Source: Sialis fuliginosa (Eukaryota > Arthropoda > Insecta > Megaloptera > Sialidae). From it: a DNA stretch of 64,000 nucleotides. The stretch is from NCBI GenBank assembly GCA_961205875.1, contig OY540822.1, positions 15,006,501 to 15,070,500 on the forward strand. Direction: 5' to 3'. The stretch's first letter is position 1. The number at the start of each line of letters is the position of its first letter. The notes under the pieces are model-generated. The model did no database searches, was not told the DNA's origin, and worked only from the letters and a program-made list of their open reading frames with translations. Shown here in pieces: positions 22,063 through 33,999 of this stretch. Made by a program: the position numbers and the translations under genes.

Positions 22063-22941
22063 TACTGGCCGGATTAAAATTTTGATTAATTATTTGGTAA
22101 ATATTTGGTGTATCTATTTAAAAAAAAAAATTATTTATATATTCACTTTTAAAATTTCGAATTTTGTCCGAAATTTCATAAATAACTGTTCTTATTTCAA
22201 TATAAAATATTGAACTTTATTTTAATTTCTGAACAGATAATGCATTGATTTTTAAAACGACTTTTAATATTAAAAAAAATCAGCATAGAAAATACATTCA
22301 AAAAATAATACTTTATACGAAAAAAAATCAGATTTTCTCATATTTTTAAGTACGTAGGCTTTAAAAATTTTCATAGGCTTTAAAGTTTAAATGGGCGTGT
22401 AAGGGATAGTGATGCGTCTCTTATAGCCTCTCCTATCCAAGTCAACCTCACCTTCTCGTTGGTACACCCTGTTTTCACAAACGAGGCTCTGACGTACAAA
22501 TTAACAGCGTTAAGGCTTGACCTGTTATATAATTCGGTCATTTATTAAATGCTGATACAAAGAAACAAAAACAATAATATTATCAAGGCCAGATACGAGC
22601 AAAAAGTAATGGGCCGGCCCAAATAAATTTTAATCTGAATTAATAGGCGCCAAGTCCTTGATATTTCTATGACAATTCAAGTTTTATGTGTGAAATAAAA
22701 TCCGATTTTTTTTAATTTTAGATTTCGTTAAAAGTATATTTATTAATAAAAAATAACATGTAACAAACATATTTTTAACGAAATCTAAATTCCAAAATTT
22801 TAAGGTAATATTTGTTAATTACTATAGTATTCCCTCTTAAAAAAGTTTGGAAAAATGTCTATTGCTCCATTTACGCGCTGTTTTCATGAAACTAATTAAC
22901 CGCGTAAATGGAGGGATTAGTGTATTTAATCCGGCCCTGCG
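22063..22941. mobile_element. Candidate hAT-like element with CCGGATTAAA termini
   Basis: Left ACTGGCCGGATTAAAATT and right ATTTAATCCGGCCCTG are inverted. Inside are a hairpin with arms TAGATTTCGTTAAAAGTATA (22720-22789), the inverted pair CTCCATTTACGCG/CGCGTAAATGGAG (22863-22914), and a GC-richer block at 22390-22500. No transposase seen. It may be a composite of several old insertions. Confidence 0.45.
22390..22505 (-). other. GC-richer island with a short protein-like frame
   Basis: The minus-strand frame reads NRVYQREGEVDLDRRGYKRR then ITIPYTPI and stop; upstream it is open only a little way. It may be a coding relic of a mobile element or a captured exon. Not recognised. Confidence 0.25.
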
Positions 22942-23517
22942 TCAAGAGTTTTTCCCACCCTGCACTATATGTTGAAAAAATGCAGTTAATATTCGTAAAT
23001 AAAATTGAAATGAATAATGTTTTAATTATAATTATAATATAAATTCGTAATAAATTTTTCCCAATTTTTTATAAATAATTGAGCACGGGTGAAATAGTGA
23101 ACTAATTAGTTCTGGGATTGAATTTTAATTTGAAATAACGCTACAGGTTAATATTCATTATGGATATACGTATTTTTACTATGGAACATTTCAATTTAAA
23201 ATTGCAACTGCAGTACAGTTTTCTCATATAATTGGCTCTTGTATTTTTGTTGAGATTTCTAACCCAATCGGCTGTTTAATCAATCGAAGAGAATAAACGA
23301 TCAGTTTTTGTTTATACAGGTGTTGAGATTTTTTAAATATAACTCTATTTTATACACTTGGGGCTTTCAGATTGGCCTTTATTTATTATTTAATTTGTTA
23401 CGGGGATTGATTAAAAACCGCTATTGAAACTATAATATACTGCACCAGTTTTGAATAATATCTTGTTTTATTAAATGTACTAAATTAAAAATAAATAATA
23501 AAATAAACGCTCAACTT

Positions 23518-23748
23518 AATGGGTGTCAAAATAGTGGACATTTAAACTAATTATTAGTGTAATCTATTTTTTAATTATTATATTATCATAGCATATGCTT
23601 TCCATTGTTTCAAAATTTACGATTCTTTATTTTATAACTTTTGTATCGTAGTACAAACTATATTGGCAGACTTTGGTAATTAAATTGATTTAATAAAGAG
23701 ATATTTGTTTTATTAGTAACATGAATTCACGAGAATTACAAAAAATAA
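23518..23748 (+). repeat. MITE family GGTACCAG, partial copy
   Basis: Shares ACTAATTATTAGTGTAATCT, CTTTCCATTGTTTCAAA and GATTTAATAAAGAGATATTTG with the copies at 28.1, 36.9, 41.0 and 60.4 kb. The distal terminus is missing. Confidence 0.7.
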
Positions 23749-23788
23749 TTCATATTCATATTCGTTTCATGAAATATCTAAACACGAC

Positions 23789-24110
23789 AGATTTTTAGTC
23801 GATCGATAGGTTGATCGATATGGCAATTGGTGTGGAAAAAGTGCGCACACCTACCGATTAAAAAATCAGAAGGCTTGGTTGATTCCCATTTGATTAAAAG
23901 TCGAGCAACTATCGGTCAACTGGTAATCAGTATAGCGTGCTACGTGAGTGAACATATTGCCAATCATATAGTCGGCAGATAGTTAATGAAATGTTATTAC
24001 GTAGGATTTGTAATTAGGTATGGAAACCAATATTGCACGGTTAAACTGTTTAATCGGGGATAAATCGGTTTGCAGGTTGAACCCGATCAAACTATCGGTC
24101 GACTAAATGT
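23789..24110. mobile_element. TIR element with TTAGTCGAYCGATAG ends
   Basis: Left end AGATTTTTAGTCGATCGATA and right end CTATCGGTCGACTAAATG are inverted relatives of about 35 bp. Each terminus is rich in ATCGAT/TCGAC words, and a GTGTGCGCGGAC/GTGCGCACACC word lies near each side. No ORF. Confidence 0.6.
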
Positions 24111-24130
24111 ATGTAGTGTGCGCGGACTTT

Positions 24131-25129
24131 TATCAAACCAAACCTGTGCCAGTTTAACCTAGAAAGCTGAGATTTGGCATAAATATAGTAAATTGTGCTA
24201 TAAAAATAAAATTTAAAAAAGTTCTTGGCGCTTTTTCAGGTTGGTAAATAGGTTAACAATTTTTTTTATTCAATTCCGGCGAGTGGAGTAGCTAAAGCTG
24301 ACAGTTCAATAACTAAATGTTTTAACAAAAAAAGGAATAGTGAGAAAAATAACTAGTGGTTTTTAACACTGCTAAAATAACGATATGGTACAGGACACTA
24401 GTCCTTTTTAGTTTGTTATTTTATTAAATAAGTAGTTAATTGTATTAAATTATATTATATTAGAATATTAAGGTCGTAAATAAACTGTTATTTATTTTAA
24501 AAGTTTTGCATTCTTATATATTCTCATCTTTATTTGAGCAATTTTTTTAAGCACAAAATAAAATTAGTTTTTGAAACTGTAATTAAAAATGCGTTACATA
24601 TTTTATAAAAAATAACCCCCTGTAAAAATTATTCCTAGCGCCGTTGGTAGCCAGTTTCAACAGAGAATGAATTTATTAATATTTAATAAGTCATTACGGT
24701 GGTCTAAGTACCAAATATGTTTGGAAAATTTCACTGAAGTACAGACATAAAACAGACATTTAACATTTACGTCGATTTTATTTCACAAAACTTACACAGA
24801 TTTGTATTTTTCTCAATAATTTCAGGTGTCTTATTAAAATACTTAACAAAAAAACAAGAATATAAATTAAGATTAATACGTGTAAATACATCAATTTTAA
24901 TTATATTATACATATTAAGAAAAATGTGCTATTTTTGTATTCTAATAAAACATAAAAATTATAAAAGAATTTGATTTCAAACGTTAATGAATCCGCAATA
25001 ATTTCTAGTAATGTTTAAGAACAATTACTTGAACTTTATTTTATAAAAACTTGTTCAAGTAAACACGGTACTTATAAAAAGAAAAGGTAAAAAAAAGAAG
25101 TGTTGTTTTCTAAAGTTTGTTAGAAAACA
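24131..25129. other. Gene-free AT-rich stretch left of the satellite
   Basis: No gene or clear element. The inverted pair TTTTCTAA...TTAGAAAA just before the array (near 25105-25130) may mark its edge. Confidence 0.4.
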
Positions 25130-26972
25130 CTATATACGCTTACAAAGAAGTAAATTGAATAGTTAATATCTCAGCTTGGAGCGATCGAGGAGACTCCAGT
25201 TTTTTTTAAAAATGTAGCTTACACTATTATCTTTAAGAGTATCACACACCCAATGACCTTCGCGTGCTCCTTCCCTTTTTAAAAACAAGTTAAAACTAAA
25301 AAAACAAATTAAAACTCATACGCTAACAAAGAAGTAAATTGAATAGTTAATATCTCAGCTTGGCGCGATCGAAGAGACTCCAGTTTTTTTTTAAAATGTA
25401 GCTTACACTATTATCTTTAAGAGCATCACGCACTTAAAGACCTTCGCGTGCTCCTTCCCTTTTTAAAAACAAGTTAAAACTAAAAAAACAAATTAAAACT
25501 CATACGCTAACAAAGAAGTAAATTGAATAGTTAATATCTCAGCTTGGCGCGATCGAAGAGACTCCAGTTTTTTTTTAAAATGTAGCTTACACTATTATCT
25601 TTAAGAGCATCACGCACTTAAAGACCTTCGCGTGCTCCTTCCCTTTTTAAAAACAAGTTAAAACTAAAAAAACAAATTAAAACTCATACGCTAACAAAGA
25701 AGTAAATTGAATAGTTAATATCTCAGCTTGGCGCGATCGAAGAGACTCCAGTTTTTTTTTAAAATGTAGCTTACACTATTATCTTTAAGAGCATCACGCA
25801 CTTAAAGACCTTCGCGTGCTCCTTCCCTTTTTAAAAACAAGTTAAAACTAAAAAAACAAATTAAAACTCATACGCTAACAAAGAAGTAAATTGAATAGTT
25901 AATATCTCAGCTTGGCGCGATCGAAGAGACTCCAGTTTTTTTTTAAAATGTAGCTTACACTATTATCTTTAAGAGCATCACGCACTTAAAGACCTTCGCG
26001 TGCTCCTTCCCTTTTTAAAAACAAGTTAAAACTAAAAAAACAAATTAAAACTCATACGCTAACAAAGAAGTAAATTGAATAGTTAATATCTCAGCTTGGC
26101 GCGATCGAAGAGACTCCAGTTTTTTTTTAAAATGTAGCTTACACTATTATCTTTAAGAGCATCACGCACTTAAAGACCTTCGCGTGCTCCTTCCCTTTTT
26201 AAAAACAAGTTAAAACTAAAAAAACAAATTAAAACTCATACGCTAACAAAGAAGTAAATTGAATAGTTAATATCTCAGCTTGGCGCGATCGAAGAGACTC
26301 CAGTTTTTTTTTAAAATGTAGCTTACACTATTATCTTTAAGAGCATCACGCACTTAAAGACCTTCGCGTGCTCCTTCCCTTTTTAAAAACAAGTTAAAAC
26401 TAAAAAAACAAATTAAAACTCATACGCTAACAAAGAAGTAAATTGAATAGTTAATATCTCAGCTTGGCGCGATCGAAGAGACTCCAGTTTTTTTTTAAAA
26501 TGTAGCTTACACTATTATCTTTAAGAGCATCACGCACTTAAAGACCTTCGCGTGCTCCTTCCCTTTTTAAAAACAAGTTAAAACTAAAAAAACAAATTAA
26601 AACTCATACGCTAACAAAGAAGTAAATTGAATAGTTAATATCTCAGCTTGGCGCGATCGAAGAGACTCCAGTTTTTTTTTAAAATGTAGCTTACACTATT
26701 ATCTTTAAGAGCATCACGCACTTAAAGACCTTCGCGTGCTCCTTCCCTTTTTAAAAACAAGTTAAAACTAAAAAAACAAATTAAAACTCATACGCTAACA
26801 AAGAAGTAAATTGAATAGTTAATATCTCAGCTTGGCGCGATCGAAGAGACTCCAGTTTTTTTTTAAAATGTAGCTTACACTATTATCTTTAAGAGCATCA
26901 CGCACTTAAAGACCTTCGCGTGCTCCTTCCCTTTTTAAAAACAAGTTAAAACTAAAAAAACAAATTAAAACT
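25130..26972. repeat. Satellite array, 184-bp monomer x 10
   Basis: The word CAAAGAAGTAAATTGAATAG recurs at 25143, 25327, 25511, 25695, 25879, 26063, 26247, 26431, 26615 and 26799, an exact 184-bp period. The first copy is diverged (for example GAGTATCACACACCCAATG instead of GAGCATCACGCACTTAAAG); copies 2-10 look identical by eye, implying recent amplification or homogenisation. Each monomer holds CTTGGCGCGATCGAAGAGAC, a T8-9 tract and TTCGCGTGCTCC. The length is close to one nucleosome repeat. No ORF or known RNA gene identified. Confidence 0.98.
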
Positions 26973-28130
26973 GATATATTGATATCATTCATTTATTAAT
27001 TAAATGAAACACTATTTACAAATTTTCCTTGCATACAATTTCTCGATAAAACAAAAAGGTTATTCATTTAATAACGGTAAATTCCATATTTTATTTTATC
27101 CGTAGTCAGTAATTAATTATATTCCAGATAAAAAACAATTAATATTCCTGAAAGCAATCTTTCTATATAATACTTTTCTTGCACTGAAATACTAGTACGA
27201 GTTACAATTTTAATTAATTCAGAATCTAGAAAATCTTTCGAAAAATAAACTTGTGATCTCTCACAATCAGAGCATCTTTTATGTCTTAACATTAATTCTT
27301 TTAGTGAAATGACCTCTTTGAAATATTAGCTACATTTTTCATCAATTCTTTTTAAGAAGGCACCGGTTCCAATGTAAACATTTATTTGAATAATAAATTT
27401 TGAATTTGAATAATTCAACATTCTAATGTAGACATTTACTGATTCTTAAAAAATTAGATTTATAGTTATATTTAATTTATTCATGATAACTACTGTAGAT
27501 AATAAAAAAGCTCGCTATGACCCCCAAAGTTTTTTGATATCGTCAAAAATAACAAAATAAAAAATTCATATTAATTTTTAGAGTTCCCACGGGCGGGATA
27601 GATTTTTTTGACCAAATCTAATAAATGACTTTTGTAGATCATACATTTCGTATCGCTGTAAGACCATTATAAACTGAGTTATGAAGAAAAGATTTTCTAC
27701 TTTCCAAATCTTTTTTTACGATTATTTATTCCTTTACTCCTCCCCCCAGAATCGTATTTATTAAAATTGCATTGTATGTAAATTATTAATACCATAACAA
27801 AAGAATAGTATCACATACGGTTTCCATAAAACTTTTCTATAAAAGTATAATTATTTGATCGTTTATGATTTTTCACTCCGGTTAGTTTGTTCATAGATCC
27901 ATGTAAAGTTTCGCCAGAAAACAATGAATATTTCAATCAAAAGTTGATGTAGATATTACTCACTTGGTTTTTTCTTTTAAAATAAATGCGCTGGCAGAAG
28001 ACAATGGTGCAATGGTGGAAAATGTATGCTTTATGGAAAAATAATGTGGCGAAATTACTGTGGTACAGTAATACGTGTTGGTGCTCTTTCACATGATCAC
28101 CTTTTACATAATTAATCTAGGATATTGGTA
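26973..28130. other. Gene-free AT-rich stretch right of the satellite
   Basis: Nothing assignable. The satellite ends abruptly at ATTAAAACT followed by unrelated sequence. Confidence 0.4.
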
Positions 28131-28465
28131 TAAGGTATTGGTACCAGTCTTGGATATGACCCCAGTAATGGCTATTTTTAAATTAAATATACTGAATTAG
28201 AAATGTAAACTAATTATTAGTATAATTTATTTATTAATTATTATATTATCATAGCAACTGCTTTCCATTGTTTCAAATTGGATGATTCTTTCTTTTATAT
28301 CTTTTGTGTCGTAGTACTTATCGTTTTGTAATCATCCATCACTGCGTGCTCATTACTGGTTTTACTTTATCCATTACTGGAGAAAAAACATATATTTGCG
28401 GACTTTGGTAATTGAATTGATTAAATGAAGAGTTATTTGTTTTATTAGTAACATGAGAATTACAA
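28131..28465 (+). mobile_element. MITE family GGTACCAG, near-complete copy
   Basis: Left end AAGGTATTGGTACCAGTCTTGG, then ACCCCAGTAATGG, the shared core ACTAATTATTAGTATAATTT and TTTCCATTGTTTCAAATTGG, and the right part TTTGTTTTATTAGTAACATG. The interval 28321-28395 adds sequence absent from other copies. Confidence 0.7.
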
Positions 28466-28854
28466 AAAAGAAGCCCGTCAATCCTTGTACTTAAGTTTAA
28501 GACCACTTAAAGTCATTCTGATTTATATTTGTATAGTTAATTTTTATATTTGGTGTTTGACATTTAAAAAAATAAACTTACACACTGTTGCATGTGCGTA
28601 TGTATTCGAAAGGGGGGGAGGGACTCCTTCCTTTTTTAATACACTCATAAATGTAAAATTATAGTAATTTAGTTTAAATTAATTATTAACTTACCTAAAG
28701 AAATGTGTTATGATTTTCAATTTAATATATTTAATATTTAAATTTTTATAAGGCGACAAGTTCAAATAATTACTTAACTGATTTAAAATTCCAATAATTA
28801 CACAACATATATTTTACGTTAAGTTTTTGTGATTTATAATCCTAAAGTACTATG

Positions 28855-29090
28855 TTAGCATTCTACTTTGCGCCTCCACCATATTTTAGTTGTTCGTATA
28901 TTTATTGGAATAACTACAAGTATTTATTAAACTATTAATTGCAAAACTTTTTACTGTTATTGGATAGTTTAATATAACACACGATATGCCATACATATAT
29001 ATACAGTAACCACTCGGTTGCCAAAACGAATAAATTTAGTTTTTATTAATTATAAACTCAATACGATAAATTTCAGAATTCTAATCTTTA
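28855..29090 (+). repeat. Dispersed repeat with GCGCCTCCACCATAT
   Basis: Shares GCGCCTCCACCATATTT and, about 150 bp on, ACAGTA-CCACTCGGTTGCCAAA plus AAACTCAATA with 44530-44715. Single words also occur at 45.96 kb (inverted) and 56.40 kb. The ACAGTA...GCCAAA part resembles a pogo-type terminus. Confidence 0.5.
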
Positions 29091-29328
29091 TTTTTCAATC
29101 TCATGTATTTATGTTTGTAGCAGTGGTGTAGATGGGGGGGGGGGATCCAGGGGATCAATCCCCCCTCATGAGTCTACGAAAATTATAAGTTGATCAAAAG
29201 AATTTATAATACTCCGGCGGGGCAGTCTCGGACCGAAGGAGGGAGGGTAATTTTTAAATTACAGAAATTTTTTTTTTTAATTTTTTAACATACAAATAAA
29301 TTCATCTACTAGTTATATACTTCTATAT

Positions 29329-30259
29329 CAGGTGCGAAGCGTCCATGGAAGCAGGGGAATCAGTGCTTCCCTTACTTTATGGGTAAATAAATACAAATCT
29401 GTGTTTTCAGTTAATAAATAATTTAAAAATATTATTAGAATATTCGTCTTTATGCGCAACTCAAACATTTTAATCAAAAATAGCATTTAATATTAATTTA
29501 CACGCTCAGTTATAAAACTATAATACCTCTACGTCTTATTTTCTTGTATTTTAGTCGATATTTGTATGACGAGTTGAAGTTCACTGCAGGAAATTTCACT
29601 AAAAAAAAGTATGTTTATTTATATTTTTTGCTCTTCAGCCAATTAACAACACACCAATTTTAATTTTGTTATAATTTATATATATAATTTATATATATAT
29701 ATATATTTAAATGGGGGTCAGGAGACTACAGCCCCCAACTTTTATAACATGCCACTGTATCTAGTTAAAAGTTATGCTCGTTATAATAAAATTCTATTCA
29801 TTATGAAACGCATATTTTTCAATAATTGGTTTTTGATAAACTTTCAGTAACATACATAGTTATTTTTTTGTTGTTGTATTTATTATATGTGGATGCACAA
29901 TTCTTCAGCAGGTAACTTTCTATGGATATGCACATCAATAATAAAAAGTTAGAATTATCATTAAAACTTTTTTAAACATTGTTAAAAAACATATTATTCT
30001 ATGTTATAAAAATACATCTGGTTTTCATTATATTTTTAATATAATTTATAAATTGATATACTCATTTGATTTATATCACATTTGTAATATACATAAGAAA
30101 TATAAATATAGAAAATGGCGTGAAAAGTTGAAATTTTCAAACCGCAGGTCTGTATACCGTTCTCGAGTAGCCTATCAAAGTTTCAGTTTTTTCAAAATTT
30201 TGAAGAAAAATGGCTCTAACTTTTGAACGCGTAGTCGGAATTGATTTTAGTTGACGGAT
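29329..30259. mobile_element. hAT-like terminus plus broken foldback arm
   Basis: Begins CAGGTGCGAAGCGTCCATGG. 29329-29618 is the inverted counterpart of 57400-57686. The arm is interrupted at about 29612-30095 by other AT-rich sequence, then resumes (AAAATGGCGTGAAAAGTTG) until TTAGTTGACGGAT, where an intact foldback copy starts. This is a nested set of insertions. Confidence 0.6.
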
Positions 30260-31041
30260 TATAGTGACTAAATGATTCTACGTTTTATTTTCTTGTATTT
30301 TAGTCGATATTTGTATGACGAGTTGAAGTTCACTGCAGGAAATTTCACCAAAAAATTTTGAATTATTTATTTCGTTAAAAGTATGTTTATTGTATAGAAA
30401 ATGACGTGAAAAGTTGTTTGTTTCAAACCGCAGGTCAGTATCTCAAACCGTTCTCGAGATATAGCCTCTCAAAGTTTTAGTTTTTTCAAATTTTTGGAGA
30501 AAAAAAGCCATAACTTTTGAACGCGTGGTCGGAATTGATTTTAGTTGACGGATTTGGAATCAGCGTGTCAAAATCTATATAATGACATGTATAATACCTT
30601 AAAACTCGGAAAAAAAAAATTCGCGAAAAATCGAAAAAATTCAAAGGGGTATACCTTAAAAAAATGTCGATTTTTGACGAAATTTTTTTTGTCTGATTTT
30701 AAAGTATTGTACATGTCATTATATAGATTTTGACACGCTGATTTCAAATCCGTCAACTAAAATCAATTCCGACCACGCGTTCAAAAGTTATGGCCTTTTT
30801 TCTCCAAAAATTTGAAAAAACTAAAACTTTGAGAGGCTATATCTCGAGAACGGTTTGAGATACAGACCTGCGGTTTGAAACAAACAACTTTTCACGCCAT
30901 TTTCTATACAATAAACATACTTTTAACGAAATCAAAAATTCGAAATTTTTTAGTGAAATTTCCTGCAGTGAACTTCAACTCGTCATACAAATATCGACTA
31001 AAATACAAGAAAATAAGACGTAGAATCATTTAGTCACTATA
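30260..31041. mobile_element. 782-bp foldback element, copy 1
   Basis: A near-perfect palindrome centred near 30650. Outer end TATAGTGACTAAATGATTCT and its complement; arms contain TGAAGTTCACTGCAGGAAAT and TTTTGAACGCGTGGTCGG. The two overlapping 62-codon frames on opposite strands (30545-30733 plus, 30568-30756 minus) are mirror images produced by the palindrome (both begin MTDL-SACQNLYNDMYNTLK), not separate genes. Confidence 0.9.
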
Positions 31042-31590
31042 TAAATATTTATATAAGAATTTTAAAAAGTTAAAGCTTGAATTTAAGGTGTTTCATAACT
31101 AGTTTTTTTTGTTAATAGGAGGGGGAGGATTGACAAAATATGTTTCCCTTATTAAAAATTTCACGCCTCGCAACTGTTCTATATAAATTTATTAAATAGA
31201 ACGAAATCTATTAAAGTTTATAAATATTAGTTATAATATATACGTGATGTGTTTCAGTGATAATTTATAGATCATTAGTATGAACAAAATCAACTTTTTT
31301 AAAAATGCAATAGTTAGTACGAAAAGAGTCTAATAGAACTTTATTTTCAGCTTTTTAGTCGGTTTTAAAAAGGCAAATTAATTTTTTTATATTTTTTATT
31401 ATACATACATGAAATGTACTGTATAATAAAGTATAGTAATCATGAAAAAAATCGAACTCGAGATTTTAACTGAATGACACGTATTGAGGGTCCCTGAACC
31501 AAAAATATGAGATTAAATACTAAGTCATATTCCCCCCCTCATCGCAAAAAGCTATCTAAGCCACTGGTTTGTAGGTATAAATCAGGGTTT
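31042..31590. other. Gene-free AT-rich stretch
   Basis: No gene or complete element recognised. Confidence 0.4.
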
Positions 31591-31599
31591 CCAAATTTA

Positions 31600-31735
31600 T
31601 AACTAATCATTTTTTGGGATAGAAAGTAGCCTATGTCCTTCCTCAGGATCCAAGCAAATTTCATCAAAATCAGTTTAGCGCTTTAACCGTGACAGACATA
31701 CTTCGCATTTATAATATAAATATGGGTTTGGGCGT
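31600..31735 (+). repeat. RTE-type retroposon tail, copy
   Basis: Contains AGTAGCCTATGTCCTTCCTC, CAAATTTCATCAAAATCAG, GTGACAGACATACTTCGCAT and ends near TATAATATAAATATGG. This is the very widespread insect RTE/SINE 3' sequence. Confidence 0.75.
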
Positions 31736-32454
31736 ATAAATTTTTCCGTAATTTTAATAAATTAATGTAGAAGTGTTACATTTATGTTTATTAATTTATT
31801 TTTTGTTATAAATCTTTTAATTAACTAATGTATCTTTTAAACAACCCAGTTGAGTGTGACATTTAAAAAAAGCAATAAGGATTAAATTCACTCACTTTGT
31901 ATTAGACATCTAATGAAGTTAATATAACGATGTGCACACACTGCTAATAAATATCAGTAAAAATATCCTGTGATACAAAGCAACATGTCAGGAACGGAAG
32001 TACATCCTGTGAGACCTACCTCTCACGTCATTCCCCTTTTACCCTCCCTCCACCCCGCCACGCCGTAGCCGGTATCTAACTATTTCGCCGTTGTTACCAT
32101 TGGTTAACGTCTGGCTTTGTCAGGATGAATATTTAACATACGTTGTTTATTTCAGCTGCAATTTAACTGCACACTCTTTTTGTAGTCGACCTGTTTTTAT
32201 AGGACCGTAAAATATATAATCAAAATGTTTATTTTTTTAAGGCGCGCTCTTAGTCTCTTATATCGTACAGTTTGAGAACTTTGCTTTTTAATTGTACATA
32301 TTCGAGTCACATTTCAATAACTCTAAAATCTATTTTTTATATGAATATAACAATCTATAATTATATGAAAATTGATGTTTTTAGTTTCACATTTGCACGC
32401 TAAATGTATACGCCAAAACATTATAATTTTTAATGTGTACAAATGTCACACACA

Positions 32455-32600
32455 TTTTTTATCTAATACATTTTTCGGGATACAAAGTAACATATGTCCT
32501 TTCTCAGGATGCAAGCTACCTCCCTGCCAAATTTCATCAAGATCGGTTTAGCCGTGTAAAGATAACACACAGCCATTAGTATGAATAAATTTATTTAAAT
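32455..32600 (+). repeat. RTE-type retroposon tail, copy
   Basis: TTTTTCGGGATACAAAGTAA, CCTTTCTCAGGATGCAAGC, AATTTCATCAAGATCGGTTT and a decayed tail CATTAGTATGAAT. Confidence 0.75.
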
Positions 32601-32884
32601 TTTTGTCTGTTTGTTCCATTCTGAAACGAAAACTTAATAATTTGACTATTCAGAAATATTCGATTTAAATTTTTAAGTAAAGGGTTGAAAAATCATAAAA
32701 TAAGTTGAACTTATTGAGATGTACGTTACATATGTGTTGAAATTTGATATGAAACTTGAAAATTTGATTTTATCGGACTTTATTACAACTGTTAATTAAA
32801 ATCTTTCAACGTCAGCGTTTAAAAAAATCATTCACTTGTTAAAGTTAATACACGGATGTTTTTCTAGTTTATACAAGACTAACT

Positions 32885-33175
32885 GTTACCCGCAACTTCG
32901 TTTGCGTCATATAATATTTTTCGGGATATAAAGTAACCTATGTCCTTTTTCTCTATATTAAGGATTACAAGTTTTACGCGGCTTCGTCGATAGTTAAGTC
33001 CTTTTCATTTTTATACATATAAAAAATATCAAGTGTCTCACTTAATTATTCAATTACATTAGTTAACCTTTTTATTATAAAACTTTAGTTCAAAGTTGCA
33101 TCAAAATAGGTTCAGTAGTTTTCGTGTCAACTAATCCAGAATAATTCAATTATACAAACAAATTTATATAGCAGT
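32885..33175 (+). repeat. Two overlapping RTE-type fragments
   Basis: CCCGCAACTTCGTTTGCGTC followed by TTTTCGGGATATAAAGTAAC, then a second start TTTTACGCGGCTTCGTCG and TTGCATCAAAATAGGTTCAG. One copy apparently inserted into or followed another. Confidence 0.6.
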
Positions 33176-33834
33176 ATTGATTAAATAAAATATTTATAAT
33201 TTGAAAAGCAATGATGTGTCATACTGTATATTTAATTTATTTAAAGAGGTTTAAATCCTGTATATATATACATATATTGATTAGGTAAATAATTCGTGAT
33301 ATTATTATTATAACTCTATTGAAGTAATCACCTCAAATAAGTGAAAATTATTCAATTAATTAAAACACTCTAATTACATACTTCAAACAAATGGAATCTC
33401 AATAATTATTTACATTAAACGTAGGTAGGGGAAATAGTTAGCAAATGACGAATAAAAAATTGACGTTTCTAGTTTTGTTGAGCAAATTATTTCGGTCTGT
33501 CCGAAATGACGTGGAACCGGTAAAGAATAATTTATTTTCTGTTTTGTGATAGCGTCCGTGATTCTTGAAAAATAGATGGAAAGTCGTTACTAGTATTTAG
33601 AGATCCAAACATGGACACCTGGGTTAGAGCTACAAGATCGATTTTTTCTCTCTACGAGTTTCTCATGTTTACATCATTAAGGTACAGCCGTCAACAGGGC
33701 CGTATTTATATTCAAAAATAATGTATACATTATTTTAAATTTAAATTTCGTTCTCATTTTAATACCAATTTTCTATTGGATGTTTTTTTTTCATAAATAT
33801 AATCAATACTAATATTATATATGTATAAATGTGA

Positions 33835-33945
33835 TAGTAACTATCTAAACCGATCTTGATGAAATATTTCAGGGAGATAGCTTGCATTCTAAGGAAAGGC
33901 ATACACTATTTTGTATCCCGAAAATTGATTAGATAGAAGTTTTAA
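33835..33945 (-). repeat. RTE-type retroposon tail, inverted copy
   Basis: On the minus strand: TTTTCGGGATACAAAATAGT, AGAATGCAAGCTATCTCCC, ATTTCATCAAGATCGGTTTA. Tail boundary unclear. Confidence 0.65.
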
Positions 33946-33999
33946 TATGAAATGTTATAAAGAATATTATTGTGTAATTTATTTCCCTTTTATCAGTTA

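Noticed and set aside
25130-26972. Satellite monomers as tandem Pol III RNA genes or a CRISPR-like array
   Set aside because: GATCGAAGA followed by a T-run loosely resembles a B box and terminator, but no correctly spaced A box was seen; monomers are contiguous identical units without variable spacers.
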